A stretch of DNA of 64,000 nt from Microvelia longipes (GCA_018340805.1 JACMZG010001911.1:51064124-51128123), one strand, 5' to 3'. Shown: positions 47,619 through 60,851, counted from the first letter of the stretch. Numbers and translations: made by a program. The notes: generated by a model from the sequence alone, not told the origin.

Positions 47619-49640
47619 CGCGAGGTGTTAAAATTATAAAATTAATGACTTGTAACTTTTGACGAACAAAACGAGTCCGAGGTACCCCTTCTACCCCATT
47701 TTTTTATTTGTTATTTTATTCTAATAATGTCTCCTTTGATGTATTGCGGATTTGATTCTATATTATATTACTCTTTTGTAGAAAATATATGTTGTTTGCT
47801 GTTACATTTTTAATATTCTCCTAAGAATAAATTTACTTTTCAGTGGTAAATGCAAAAAGAAATTTGAATTTGATTTGATTGGACCTCATATAATAAATGA
47901 CCTAGTTTTAAACAACAGTCTCAATCTAAAATTTTCTGTTAAAACAGAAAATTCAGGGTCAAAATATGGCACGTGTCTAATTCCTTTTCTTTATATTATA
48001 AACCCTTCAGAAACTTATGTTTATAAAATCAAATTAGTTTTCCATGTATCGATTTCTTTTATTTATTTATTTCTAGATTTCTATTTATTTTAGAAACATA
48101 TTTGATTTTAAATTGCTTTTTAAAAGCAGGGAAACGCATTTTGTTTCTGTTAATGGCTATATTTTTTGCTTGGAATGACTTTGTGATGTTTTTTATGAAA
48201 TTTATTTTATTACCTAATACTGCTTTATTGAGGCAGTTTGTAGAGGAGAGTGTATTAAGATAGTTATCGCTGTATATTCTGGCCCATACTATGGTATGTC
48301 TGGAAGCCGGCAATGTGTACGTGTCTTACGTGTTTAAGAGGTATTTTATTGAGTTTAATGGACTGCAACTACTTATATTAGAAGTATTATTACTGTAATA
48401 TATAAAACATAAAATATTCAGGTAAATAAGTAAACTTAAAAAGAAGTATTTGAAAAAACCCTAGGTTCAAGGACGAAATCCGTCTTAATCTCATGAAAAT
48501 CAATATTTATTTAGCATTCTATAGGATTGTGCCATCAACAGTGCCGAAAACCAAAATCAAGTCTCTAAGTCTCTTAGAGCCCCGCAATCTTAAAGCGTAG
48601 CGTTGCTAACCTTGTTGATCGTGGGATCCCCTCCCTCATGCTTTTTATTGAGGGAGTTGTGGAAAAAACTCCCTGTGCATGCTGATTGCGTTTTATTTTA
48701 AAATTTACATAGTATTTAGCTCCTTTCAGGACAAAGTGTAAAAATGAAACTTGTTGATCTCTGTAGTTTACGGTGGTAACATGCTGGTAGAAACTGAAAG
48801 TTTTCTTTAAAATATACGTTTACACTTTAATTTCCTTTTCAGATTGTCTACAATAAACTTTGTTCCAACTAGGTACCTATTGGGTGGCATAGACACCTTA
48901 CCTATTTTCTGGGGATGTGCGATCCTTATTATGAGAGAAATGTTCTCCCAAGGACAAAATAATATGAATTCTCTATAAGGGGCTATTTAGTGGAATATTT
49001 TAGAGCCTATGGACGTAACTATTAAAGACAGTCATTACTGACGAAAATTGCCGTGTTCAATTGTGGGCACCTAATTGCTACTAAGTGTACGTAATTGCTA
49101 CTAAGTGTTCCTGTTGTGGTCAAACAGGAAGAAATTTTCAAGCGCGTTTATGAGTTTGTTGTTGTTGGTAACAATATTGTTTCCCGTCAAATAATTTGAC
49201 TTGCCAAACAAGCTACCAGCTTATAAACCTTACCTGCTTATAATCCTATCAAATATTTATATTTCATAGGATATATCAAATATACTTGATTGCTATATAT
49301 TTAGCATGTCAAGCAAACAGCCAAATCATACACCTAAACTCCTTCCAATCTACCAAATAATTAGGCTCGTCAAGCAAAGAGCCGCCTTATCATAAATCTT
49401 ATCTCCTCACAGTCTTATTATATATCCCTTCATAAATAAGCTGGTCCGTCTAGTTACAACTCGGGGTAGTCTTTATAGTTATTCAAGTTCGCTATTTTCT
49501 TGTATGGAGTGGACTCCATACAAGACTATGTAGACTGTGCTCCTAGACAGCTATCTTTTGCCGCAGTCAGTCATTGTGGTACCATCAGACTTGTTTTAAA
49601 AATATGGTTTGATTTTAATGGACTTTTGTGATATTTTTAG

Positions 49641-49720
49641 GAGATGGCGATGGGGAGGGCACTGGTAGTAGAGAGAACCTCGCTAGGATGCAGCCTGCCA
49701 TACCAACCACTGAATATGTC
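49641..49720 (+). CDS. mtd: mtd/OXR1 exon 2 (shared linker leading into LysM)
   Basis: The acceptor GATATTTTTAG precedes the exon and the strong donor GTAAGT follows. The 80 bases complete the split glycine of exon 1A or 1B and encode GDGDGEGTGSRENLARM, then QPAIPTTEYV, ending in phase 0. TEYV is the start of the first LysM strand, corresponding to the IEYTV of vertebrate OXR1, and is continued by VEASDTL in exon 3. The acidic Gly-rich segment is probably a flexible linker. The exon has clearly higher GC content than the introns around it. Confidence 0.75.
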
Positions 49721-50763
49721 GTAAGTTTTCAATCAAGTATTTTTACTTTTTTACATTTTCTTTTACCTTACTATCACCTCATTATAAAATATGAGTTATT
49801 GTGTTGTGTCTTATAGGGAAAATTATAAACTTTTCAAAGTATACACTAACGTTAGAATTCGAAAAAACATAGTCAATAGCAATAATACCCTTGGAATATG
49901 GAATCACTTGTTTTCGTTTTGATTAATTATGTTTCCTTTATTGGAGGTGTTCCAATAAACTTAAATTGAAATCTGCAAGTGATATCTGTTTGGTTCAGTA
50001 TTGGTCTTACTAGAGGGGGAAGGAAGGCGTTCCCTACCAGTGTTCCGCCCTGGTATAAGTACATAAATGCTACCACGGAAGCTCCGGGAGTTAAGTAGGC
50101 CAGATAAACGAAAAGCCCTTTAAATAACTTAATATTGACGTCATCAACCTTGGTTATGACGTTATGAAATTAAACTTATAATTAAAAATTTCGCTAAATA
50201 AATAGCAAAATGCCATGTAACAACAAATAATATGAAACAACAACATTGCACAAAGCGGTTCGGGCCGATGGCCCACACTTGACTGATAAATAAATAAATA
50301 ACCTTTTATTAAAATCAATACTAATACAATTCATTGGTATGCAAATTATGACGCTATACAATATATAAATGATTTTAAATCGGCTGGTTGCCGAGGTGGC
50401 CCTCTCAAGGGCATGAAGTTACTGCTATACATTATAACCTTAAGTCTATATTACATACAGAAAAATAATAACTTACATATAAAAGTTAAATCTATAATTA
50501 AATATTTAATATAACTTAATAAATGATTTGTTGTTTCTGGTAACATTAGATAAATCCATATATTATACAAACATACATCTACGTTTCTACATATATATAT
50601 ACATACATACACACATACCCATACACACACATATTTTTTTTTTATATAATAATTCTATTTTATAGTTTTACTTCAGTTTTATATTGTGAATTTATTTATT
50701 TTAAAATTTATGTTATTAGCATTATTGTGTTATCATAGTTTACTTTATTTAATTATCTTAATT

Positions 50764-50888
50764 TTAGCGAATTTCCTTTGGAAATTCGCCTAATGGGATA
50801 GGCGTCATGTCGGAATTCGAACCTCGGACCACGACACAAATCCGTTTCAGAGGTCCCCAATGACAAAAAAATACGTTTTGCGAGACTT
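50764..50888 (-). mobile_element. tRNA-like SINE fragment
   Basis: On the minus strand, GGTCCGAGGTTCGAATTCC (about 50830-50812) contains a good RNA polymerase III B-box match (GGTTCGAATTCC). It is followed by a stem CGCCTATCCCATTAGGCG and by GCGAATTTCCAAAGGAAATTCGC, a palindrome of the F1 motif. Upstream on that strand are ACGGATTTGTGTCGTGG and the TA array. It looks like a tRNA-derived SINE relic; no A box is convincing. Confidence 0.45.
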
Positions 50889-50907
50889 TATATATAATAT
50901 ATATATA

Positions 50908-50977
<70 letters not shown>

Positions 50978-50984
50978 TACATAT
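50889..50984. repeat. (TA)n microsatellite
   Basis: About 95 bases of TA, long and nearly pure in its right half, then ACATATATACATATG. Confidence 0.9.
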
Positions 50985-51094
50985 GTATTTCTAGACACTT
51001 TCTTGTAAACACTTTATCTTTCGAACGGATTAATATTTTTTAACCAAACTTAATACAAAAATCAACCTTCGGGAGGACACGAACCCTATTGAAA

Positions 51095-51600
51095 ACCAGG
51101 TTTTTGTGACGTCATTAACTCGGTTTGCTGAGTCAGCGAAATTTTCAAAAAATCGGCAAAATTCAGGGTTAATATTTTTTGCCGCGAAAAAGGTCAATAT
51201 TTACGTTTTTTGAGACGCTGAATCGAATGAAACCGGTCCGAAATCGATACGACCATTCTAAGTGACCTAAAAATTGAAAAAAACATTGTAAATTACCAAA
51301 AACCAAAATTAGGGCGATAAAAAATAAATTTTGAGTAGGGTGTCGTCTTCTATGTATTTTTGGGCGCTGAATCGAATGAAACCGAAACCGAGTCCGAAGT
51401 CGATACGACCACTTTAAGTTACCAAAAAGTCGAAACCACCAGAAAAATTATAGAAACCCAAATTACGGGCGTTAAAAATTAAATTTCGAGTAGGGTGTAG
51501 TTTTCAATGTTTTTTGGGCCTCTGAGTTGAATGCCAGTGGTCCGGAGTAAATACAACCACTCAAACGCTGGTACCTGGGTTCACATCCTGGAAGGTCGAT
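51095..51600. repeat. ~150-bp diverged tandem repeat
   Basis: GCTGAATCGAATGAAACCG, then a TCGATACGACCA block and an AAATTA(G/C)GGGCG block occur near 51220 and again near 51360; a weaker third copy (GAGTTGAATGCCAGTGGTCC) lies near 51525. Just to the left are TGACGTCATTAACT and GCTGAGTCAGC, motifs shared with family D1. Noncoding. Confidence 0.6.
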
Positions 51601-52735
51601 AATTTTTTATTGTGTTTTTTTTTACTTAATATAAGTTTACAACTAGAAAATAATTCTGGCGCGGTGGTCCGCATGTCGGGCGAATTTCCTTTGGATGCGA
51701 AAACGCAAACCCAGAGTTCCTTGGTTCAAATCCTAGTAGGGACAATAATTTTTTATCGTTTTTTTTACCTAATATAAGTTTACAACTAGAAAATAATTCT
51801 GCGCGGTGGTCCGCATGTTGGGCGAATTTCCTTTGGATGCGTGTTTCCGTGCTTTTACACTATATAAGTTACAACTATAATAAATAATTCCGGCGCGGTG
51901 GTCCGCTGTCGGGCGAACTTCATTTAGAATGCGTGTTTCCGTGCTAAACAACCTATTTCTTGCTTATGCAAGAACCATGCCCATTGCGTGGTTCCGGTTC
52001 ATGCTTTAGAACCTAAGCAGTTACTCAATTGTCAAGCACTGCTTGTAACTCATTTTGTCTTTTGTATTTTCCAAAGGAAATGCGCTAAAACCTTTAAAGA
52101 TAACTGACTAAGCTCAAAGATAAGTAACTAAGCTTTAAACTAGTGCAAATAAACTAATGCGTACTTCTAATTTTAGAGGCATAGTTTTGTACAACCAACT
52201 GGATAATCATGCGCATTTCCTTTGGAAAATACAGACAAAATGAGTTACAAGCAGTGCTTGACAATTGAGTAACTGCTTAGGTTCTAAAGCATGAACCGGA
52301 ACCACGCAATGGGCATGGTTCTTGCATAAGCAAGAAATAGGTTGTTTAGCACGGAAACACGCATTCTAAATGAAGTTTGCCCGACAGCGGACCACCGCGC
52401 CGGAATTATTTATTTAGTAGTTGTAAACTTATATAGTGTAAAAAGCACGGAAACACGCATCCAAAGGAAATTCGCCCAACATGCTGACCACCGCGCCAGA
52501 ATTATTTTCTAGTTGTAAACTTATATTAGGTAAAAAAACGATAAAAAATTATTGTCCCTACTAGGATTTGAACCCAGGTACTCTGGGTTTGAGTTTTCGC
52601 ATCCAAAGGAAGTTCGTCCGACAGCGGACCACCGCGCCGGAATTATTTATTTAGTAGTTGTAAACTTATATAGTGTAAAAAGCACGGAAACACGCATCCA
52701 AAGGAAATTCGCCCAACATGCGGACCACGCGCCAG
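51600..52735. mobile_element. Complex inverted cluster of SINE-like units and foldback family F1, copy 2
   Basis: The left arm has three units, each starting GCGCGGTGGTCCGCATG and CGGGCGAATTTCCTTTGGATGCG (about 51659, 51800, 51895). The right arm repeats them inverted, plus one extra copy ending near 52735. The outer unit includes GGTTCAAATCC (51723-51733; inverse at 52564-52574), a B-box-like sequence typical of tRNA-derived SINEs. The inner part (51895-52090 and 52212-52400) is a near-perfect palindrome around a ~120-bp loop. The same palindrome and loop occur diverged at 38222-38652, so it is a real element family and not only a folding artefact. Confidence 0.75.
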
Positions 52736-52949
52736 GATTTTTTATTATTTTAATTCACTTATATTTAATATTTACTTTACACTTACGCCTGAAAGTTTAT
52801 GTTTTATATATTTGACATATATTGTTATGTTTATATATTTATGTTTTATATATTTACACTTGACTGATATATGTAGAAATTTGTTAATATTAAGGCCACT
52901 TACGAACACTAGTAACAGGACAAACGGGTATAGGACAACAATAACGACT

Positions 52950-53010
52950 CCACATGGTGGTGCTATTGTCTCATTGGGTAGATATGAGACAATAGCGCCA
53001 CTATGATAAT
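52950..53010. repeat. ~60-bp hairpin
   Basis: CCACATGGTGGTGCTATTGTC pairs with GACAATAGCGCCACTATGATAATGTGG after a short loop (TCATTGGGTAGATATGA, itself with paired TCAT/ATGA ends). Two mismatches and a small bulge. Noncoding. Confidence 0.65.
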
Positions 53011-53329
53011 GTGGTCATGGGCATAAATGCTCTCGGTCTCCTGGTGATAATGTCACTTCATCATTCGAAACAACATACGTACTGTGGGTATGCATGTAAG
53101 GTGTCACTTAATAAATTTCTTTATTTTGTAAAGTCTTAAAATTGAACTTATTTAATTTTTCAAATTTGGTTTACTTTGTTTTAAGATATTTAATCTTAAA
53201 GTTGTATTATTTTTGTCAATGAAATAATATTAAATATTTACTAATATTGTTTGGATTTAAAATTAATGGAATAAAATCGTTATTTGAAGAATTTGAGATT
53301 TTAACTCCGAGAAAGGGTTTAGACCTTGT

Positions 53330-53520
53330 TTGCTAAGCACCAAAGTCAAATACAAAGTTGGGATATTGCTTTGGGAGGTCTCACGAGGTCGGGCGCTCCC
53401 AGGGCCCCAGATGTGACTTGCAGTGAAACTGTAATCAAAGATTTGCCCAGCAAAATCCAATTTAAATGGATTTTAAATTTTTGGGTCAAACAGGGTTATA
53501 CTCTTTTTTCCTCATCCGGT
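53330..53520. other. GC-richer block of unknown origin
   Basis: About 190 bases including GGTCTCACGAGGTCGGGCGC and CCCAGGGCCCCAG stand out from the AT-rich intron. Overlapping ORFs of 65-66 codons exist on both strands, but I recognise no motif in either. Possibly a mobile element fragment. Confidence 0.3.
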
Positions 53521-56219
53521 AACTAATTGATTTGTAAGTTTTTAAATTGGAATGTAGAGGGTGTTCAAAAAGTAATTAATCTCCAAAATTTAATAAACAT
53601 TTATTTATTTATTTTGCATTCTAAGCTTATAAATATTTTGTCATTTTTTTATTTATTAAAATCCTATTTATTTATACTTTTAATCCCTCTGAATATTGCC
53701 CTTTCATTTTTTACTATTTTATTTTTCTACGCTTTTTTCCCTCTTATTCACTCAGACTCTCTTGAAGTCTGATTGTATTCAGATACATTATTTCAAATAT
53801 TTGTTTAAGTTATAAAATAAATTTAATTCTTTAATACTAACTTCTGAACTTAAAATATATTTCATATATTGAATATTATTTTTTTCGTAATTTAATATCT
53901 CTTCTTTTTACAAAATAAATATACATCTAAAATTGTTTTATTTTTATTAAAAAATGTTCTGAAATATTTTTACTTTTATAATAGAGGTGAAAATTTTATA
54001 TAAAAAAGTTTAGGCTTACATTTTAAATTAAAAACATTATGGATGTTACTATTATGGTTATGTAGATGTAGGTGTTTATACTTGTATGTTTTTAAGTTGC
54101 TTCAGTGTGTTTTTTAAAGCTGTTCACGTTCATTTTACCACGTTTTAAATATGATAAAAAATTGTTTGAAAGAAATATTTATTATTTTTCCCTATAGAAA
54201 AGTTTTTAGTGAAAAATTTCGGCGTCTCTTTTCATAAAAAGTGCTTAAAGTGCTTTATTTTTTCTATTGTCTTCTTCTTGTATAATTTAGGTCAAGTAGA
54301 GTTATCTCGCTAAGTCTTCTGAAAATCAGTATTAAGGACTTTTCTTGTAGAACTTGATTCAGAGAAAAACTCTCTCTTTAAATTGTAAAACGGTAAAGTG
54401 AGAAGTTTAAGAATAAGAGGTTTTTATTGTAAGGTTGTAGTGTTGCGTTGTAGTGTATGAGTCACTCGTAAGTCTTAGTATGCCAGTAGTATTAGAGCCA
54501 CTTGTCTCAGACATAATACTCATCGACTCAAGTACTGACTTACTGACAAAGCTAGATTTCGCTTTATTTCTTGTTCTCCACTTGATCTTTTTAATGTTTT
54601 TAACTGTTAATCATTTTAATTTACATTTGTTTTAAAATAAAAAAAGCTTAACAGTAGAAAAGTTTAGAGTTTTTACCAAACTTTGTTTGGGTATTCTGCT
54701 TTTTTTGAAAGTTCCGTTTTAACTTTGTCGTCATGACATTTTATACGATCTAAAAGTTTTAAACATTAACATAGTCAACAAATTTTCTCTTATCAGATAC
54801 AATTTAAAATATATTAGTTTTGCAATAGGGCCTACTTTAATATAGAACTAGACATATAAAAGTTTACTAGATTTATGTTTTTCTATTAAGTAATTGTTAA
54901 GTAATTATTAATTGCCAAGGGAATAAAGAATGATATTCTTTCCCTGATTAGTAATTTGGTTCCTGAGGCAAAAGCCAAGGTAACCATTTTATTAACTCCT
55001 TAGATGAAGCCGAGGTATTAATGTATATAAGTCTCCACGCAAAGACGAGGGTGTTGTGGGAATTAACTCCCGAGGCGAAGCGGAAGAGGTAATTATTGCG
55101 AGGGAAAAATAGCATTTTACTCCCTAGGTACATACATGATTTTAGCTTTAGACGTTGACATATTTTAATTATTATATATTCTTATTGTCGTATTCGTATT
55201 TTGTTTTTAATTGGTTTGCGAAGTAATTATGATTTATCTAGATCGTTTCGTTTGAAATTCTTTTGAGATCGGTTAAGATTATTCTTACCATAACTATAAT
55301 CTATGTTTAAGTCCACGTGTAGTAAGGCACGGTTTAGTGTTTTAACCCTTTTATTTCGCTGCACTTGTAGGTGAAATCCCTTGTCATATTTATAACTTTA
55401 TTTTCCTTATCTTTTTCTTTTCTTTTTAATTCACTTTTTAAAAAAGGTGAATATTTAACCGTAGAAAAAAATATACAGTTTTACTATAATAATAAAATAA
55501 CCATTAGTTTGTCTTAAAAAAATATTCATTCAATTCGCCTCAAAAGTATCTGAGTTAACTTAAAAAAGCAAAATTTAATAAAGTTTTTACATTTTCAAAT
55601 TTACATAAGTGGCTACAAAAACATTAAACCTAAAATTCATTCCAACAGTTTCTTTTGGTGTGCCTGTCATTTTAAATTTAATTTTTATTCCCAAAAGCTA
55701 GCCCTGTTTTGCTGGAGTAAAATTTAACCCAAAAATATAAAGTTAGTTTGCTAAAGGTTGTGTCTAAGTGAGCACAAAGTGTGTCCGCCCAACACGGACT
55801 TTTACTAAAGAAATAAAAAAAAATCAACTTTATATTCCAGTGTCTTTTTTCTTTACGGAATTTCTTTAATGAGATAAAGAATATTTAAACCAAACTTTTT
55901 TTAGAGTCCTGTTTTTGTAATTTTTACGGAATAAAGTACATTTCTTTATTTTTATTTAAGTTTAAATTATTATTATTATCTTATATTCAAATATAATTTT
56001 AAAAATTAGAAAATTAAAGAGAAAGTAATAAGTTAAAAATACTTTTCCATCGTAATGTTTATAGTTTTTATACTTCTTTAGTATTATCTTGTTATTGATA
56101 AGAAAAAAAGAAAGGGGCAAGATTTAATTATTGGAAGAAATTTAATATATGTAACTATCTCGAGAACAGATCCATTGATATTAGCTAACATCTAGGTGAA
56201 CTTAAGACTCACAAAATCG

Positions 56220-56290
56220 CAAGTATGCAAGCATTCCAAAGGAAATTCACCTGACTTGCGTACCATCGCACCAAAATAATCTACTGTATA
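56220..56290 (-). repeat. Fragment of foldback/SINE family F1
   Basis: GCATTCCAAAGGAAATTCACC, TGACTTGCGTACCATCGCACC and AAAATAATCTAC match, in the same order, the end of the right-arm unit at 52455-52515 (GCATCCAAAGGAAATTCGCC, ACATGC, GACCACCGCGCC, GAATTATTTTCTA). Single, diverged arm. Confidence 0.6.
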
Positions 56291-56438
56291 TAGGCTATGT
56301 TTTCTTTCCTTAAAAATAAAAAAGGAAGCAAACAGAGAATCTCTGTTAAAACAAAGATAAGACACAAAGGAAATTTAAGGCGATTATATTTTTTATTTTT
56401 CATTTGATTATATTCTTATTTTATTTGTATTTGATTAT

Positions 56439-56476
56439 ACATACATATATATATTATATATATATATATATATATA

Positions 56477-56541
<65 letters not shown>
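56439..56541. repeat. (TA)n microsatellite
   Basis: About 100 bases of TA with early TATTATA/TAATATAATAT interruptions and a pure right half. Confidence 0.9.
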
Positions 56542-56545
<4 letters not shown>

Positions 56546-59500
56546 TTTTTCATTTTTTATGAGAATAAATAGAAAAAAGCACTATCATTTCAACTCTTCA
56601 CACGTATGATAGCGATGTCCTTCAACCGTGTCATCTTAAAAGAACATCCTTAGTATTTTAATGATCAATTAGATCATTAAAGGTTAAATATAAATTAAAT
56701 ATATTATATATTTCAATATAATTAGTATATATATTATTATATTGCTATTATAATTCTAGAGTAAAAGGATAAATGTAAAAAATGAATAAAGGTATTTTTG
56801 TCATATTACAATATGAATGAGATTTTGTTGATGGAGAGGAGTTTTTTTTTATTTATTCCTTTTTGTTGATTGTTGGTCACACTGCCTTTCTGTTCAATTT
56901 TTGCTGTCACTTTTTTTGTCAAACTTTTTTTGCGATAAAATTGTGACAAGGCTGATGTCATGATGGTATATGAGTAATAATGGGTTAATGAGGGACTAAT
57001 TAGGAGGGATATTGACTTTTCAGTGTATGCGTGAAGGATCTGTAATTAGTGACCAGAAAACAGGGTCATATTGGAGTCTGGTTAGAGCATCCCTTGGTAA
57101 TTACATAATTGCATTAATTATTTAACTTGACATTATCTATTTAGGAATTACATTTATTCAGGAATTTTCGCCGAATTTAGACCTTAAATTTAGTGAAAAC
57201 AATTTATTGTAAAAAAAAGAAAAGGCAGAGTAAGGCTTTTTAATGATTGTAACTATGAAGGCTTATGCTATTTCGTAGATTTCGACGTCCTTAACATCAG
57301 CTATAGTAAACACAGCTCTGAGGTGCCAAAAGTCCATTAAATATTATGGTTAATTGTTACCAAGTCTCTAAAAAATTATGTTACCTCTTAATTTGGGCAT
57401 GGCCGAGTTCCGTCACGATATTATCATACAGCGCTATAACATGACCTATTTAAAACCCATTTTTACGTTTGAACTTTCAAGGTAAACTCTCTAAAAGTGT
57501 CAAATCATTGAAATGATATTGTTTTGATAAAAAAATAAATTAATTAAACGAACACTTCACCTAGTATACTCTTTTTAATAAATCACTCGTACAGTATAGT
57601 AAATAGAAGTTCTTATTGTTTCTGTAGCGCCGTGCTTTTAAAATATTTTGTATTTTTTAGATAGTTTTTCAATGATTTGATACTTATTAATTTATCGAGT
57701 TAAATAAGCATTAAAATATCTTTTAGCGATTTTTATCTTCCTTTCTTTGATGTACATTATTATTTAATTTTTTGTATCTTTTCTCATTATCGATTGTCAT
57801 ATATATATTTAATTAGAACAGCACATTGCTTTGTCAGTGATTGATGTAAAATATTCCGATCCAATAATTATCTTATCGTGTTGAATAAAATTTAACATTA
57901 AGATAAATAATTATTAAACTCAAACTCTTTCATTATTTTTTAATCATATATGTCCAACAATAATATATTAAAATCCAATCGGAAGATAACTACTGCACAT
58001 GTTGGATACACTAATGAACTATAACAATTTTTCTTTTTGGATTTTAAAATAATGTAATGCATTAGCTACTGCTAATGCATTATTAGGACGATTTTACTTA
58101 AAAATACACGAACGTTTTATTTTGTTCATGTCAATTATGCATAGTTGTGTTAGTAATGATTATAACACAATGAATAAAATTCTTATAATAATATTCAGTT
58201 GTTTATTTGTCTTTAACCCAACTTGTTATACATTTTCTTTGGAAATTTCGTTCGTTTTTACACCTTATTAATTATACTTTTATTATTTACTTTCGTGCTT
58301 GTTTCACTCTTTCTCAGTTTATCTTTTTGTGCATTTGTTTTGGTTTTTCAGCAATTTTTTATATTTTTGTGCGATTTACACCATTTGTTCATATTTGTAA
58401 ATTAGTAATAGTCGGTATTGTTGTTTTTAAATTCAAAGCAAATAAGTTTTAATGTTTTTATTTATTATTTCTGTGATTCCCTTTTAGTGCGAATCAAAGG
58501 ATTAAGAGCTGTGATGAAAGTTGTCAAGCTATTGCTAAGCTACTTAGTTGTCTACTTGAAATATATATATTTATGTGACAAGTAATATTTTAAAAGATTA
58601 TTTAGTGTTTCAAAGCTAAGAACTGAGTTTTAATTATTGATTACTGATAATTTGGTTTAAGCTGTGATAAAGTCCTTGAGTTGGCAGCCCTGACTGATGA
58701 TAAGGCCTGTAAAGCCTCTTTCTTTTTCCAAACAAAGCCGTAACTATATTGAGAGTGTGTCAAAATTTGCTAAAATTTATATTCGTTTAAATTTGTTCTG
58801 ATTAATAAGCAAAATATAAATGGATTTAAGTTCAATTGTTTGCTCTTTTATTGATTTCAATAGAATCAAACTCTTAAATCATATTTTTCATTGATAAAAG
58901 TCAGTTTATATGAAAGTGTCTTCTAAAAATATTGAGTGGTATTAAGAAATTTTTGTCGCGGAAATCTGAAACCTTCCCTATGCAGGTTTGCTGCAGGTTA
59001 GCATGTTATGATGTGTTTTCATAACGTAAAATTAAAGCATTAATAATTGTTTAGCACAGGTTTTTTCAACACTGATTGTATGTAATGGATTATTTCTGAT
59101 ATTAAGTCAATAGTATATTTTCTTTCATCATAATCATTGTTATAAAAACATATCCCTAGTGTGTTATTACTTTTAAATTAGTATTTAATTGTTTTATTTT
59201 TATTTAAACATTCTTTTTTCTATGTGTTTTTGATTAGTGAAAATATTATTCAATTAAGTTAACGAAGTAGCAAATCAATTTTAAAGTAATACTTTTTTGG
59301 TCTCAATTTAAAAGTAATATAATTAAACAGTAATCAATTTTTTATTATTTAATTTGATTTTCTAAATAATTCCCCTATTTTCTTACATTTGCTAAAATGT
59401 GTTAAAGTGTTATTTGTATACATTCAATTTCTATAATTTTATATCTAATTTCTCAATCAAAGAGAGTTTGTTTTTAAATTATTTAATTTTATTGGTTTAA

Positions 59501-59617
59501 GTGGAAGCAATTTAAAATAATGTCATTGTATTTTATGTAAATGTTATAATTTATTACATAAATGCTTAACATGATTGTTTTATTACATAAACTGTATCTG
59601 TTCGTGCAATGTGCTTC

Positions 59618-59672
59618 AGACTATCTGTACGAGAGATATGGTTATACTCCGTTACCTTCCATCGAATATGAA
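59618..59672 (+). CDS. Candidate exon of an unrecognised gene
   Basis: Between an acceptor-like GTGCTTCAG and a donor-like GTACGC, the frame reads DYLYERYGYTPLPSIEYE. Base composition is clearly less AT-rich than the surrounding intron and the residues look protein-like. I do not recognise the family. If real it would start in phase 1 and end in phase 0, which does not fit onto the next candidate exon (phase 1 entry) without an indel. It could be part of a nested gene, an alternative mtd exon or a relic. Confidence 0.3.
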
Positions 59673-59764
59673 GTACGCTATCTTATTTACATAATTATTA
59701 AGTTATATTTTATTGTATTAAAATCATATTCCATCTGTATAGTACTATTAATGTCCGTTTAAAG

Positions 59765-59920
59765 CCTTGCTTGAAACGGACATCATCAACAGGCTCGTCT
59801 CAGATTACAGGAGGAGAATAAAGGCAAAAAAGTGTCGCTACCGTTTTCAAAAAAAAAATGAGTATGGTAAAACTCTGCCCCATGTTCAGTTAAAAAGTAT
59901 TGGAGAAGCTTATACAGGTT
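59765..59920 (+). CDS. Candidate exon or pseudogene piece of an unrecognised gene
   Basis: After TTTAAAG the frame reads LLETDIINRLVSDYRRR, then KAKKCRYRFQKKN, and YGKTLPHVQLKSIGEAYTG. The segment is charged and basic with mixed codon use, and its GC content (about 40-45%) exceeds the flanks. The acceptor is weak and the possible donor (ACAG/GTTTTT) is poor. The short gap to the previous exon-like ORF suggests the two belong together, possibly separated by a ~90-base intron. No known domain identified. Pseudogene or nested gene are both possible. Confidence 0.3.
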
Positions 59921-60851
59921 TTTCACTTAAAAGTCTAACACACTTAATGTCAACATATTTTAATTCTAGTATTTTTTTATTTTCTTATAATTCATAACTT
60001 TATAATTAATAATAATTAACTTTATAATACAAGGTACGAATAACATTAGTACAATTGAATACTAAACAATAATTAAAAATTAAAACTTTATTCGACAGGT
60101 TTATAACCTGAAGACAGTAAGAATGTTTTTTTATTTATTTATTTTTAAAGCGTATGTTTCACTTTGTATTCCATGCGCACAGTAAGAATGTAGTAGTGTT
60201 ACGAGTGCCCGTCATCAGGGTAAATAGATATTACGTCATCAGGGTAAATCTATTTACCCTTATGATGACCAGGATCCCTGGTTGAAAGCTCGGTAGTTGT
60301 TTTTGAACTAAATTTAGGACTGCTGTCTTCTTTAATAAACCTTTTACTAGTTAAACTTTTTTACAGTCCATTAATACCTCTTTTCGTTATTTATTGGCTA
60401 GATTTTTTTCCATTAATTTATTTTACTCCCAAATGTTTGCTTACTTTCATTCAATTCAGGTAGCTTAATTAAATTCAAGGTAGAACAATTCCGATGTACC
60501 AATATTAAATCCTTAAAAATTTGGTCCAGACTTTCGAAAATGATCTCTTGATAATGTGTTTAACGCCTTGATATCACAACTTGATACAGTTATTTCCTCT
60601 TTTTAATAATTTATTCTATTTTTAATTCATTACTTAATATTCTGGAAAATCGCTTAATGGTAATTTATGTTACAAATTGCTAGTTTTACTTCTAACGCTG
60701 ACATTATTGTGTTTTGAACATATCATGACATAATATTTGTTTGTTGAATCATGAATTTAGTTGATCACTAAACCACGCATATCTTTGTGATTGGGATGTA
60801 ATGAATATGCAATGTAAATAGACCTAAATTTTGCTTTACTTAATCTTTCAG

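Larger units (their letters stand above)
46334..49640 (+). other. Intron between exon 1B and exon 2
   Basis: Contains a TA array (46913-47050), a 94-bp tandem repeat (47142-47618) and otherwise AT-rich sequence. Near 48630 a CTCCCTCATGC...GAGGGAG hairpin occurs, and near 49070 a 19-bp motif TAATTGCTACTAAGTGT is duplicated in tandem. 49190-49440 has loosely repeated CAAGCAAACAGCC-like text. No exon supported. Confidence 0.65.

Noticed and set aside
50010..50110. Possible 5S rRNA-like fragment (CTCCGGGAGTTAAGTAGG)
   Set aside because: Only a short resemblance to the GAAGTTAAGC core; no recognisable flanking 5S structure or promoter elements.
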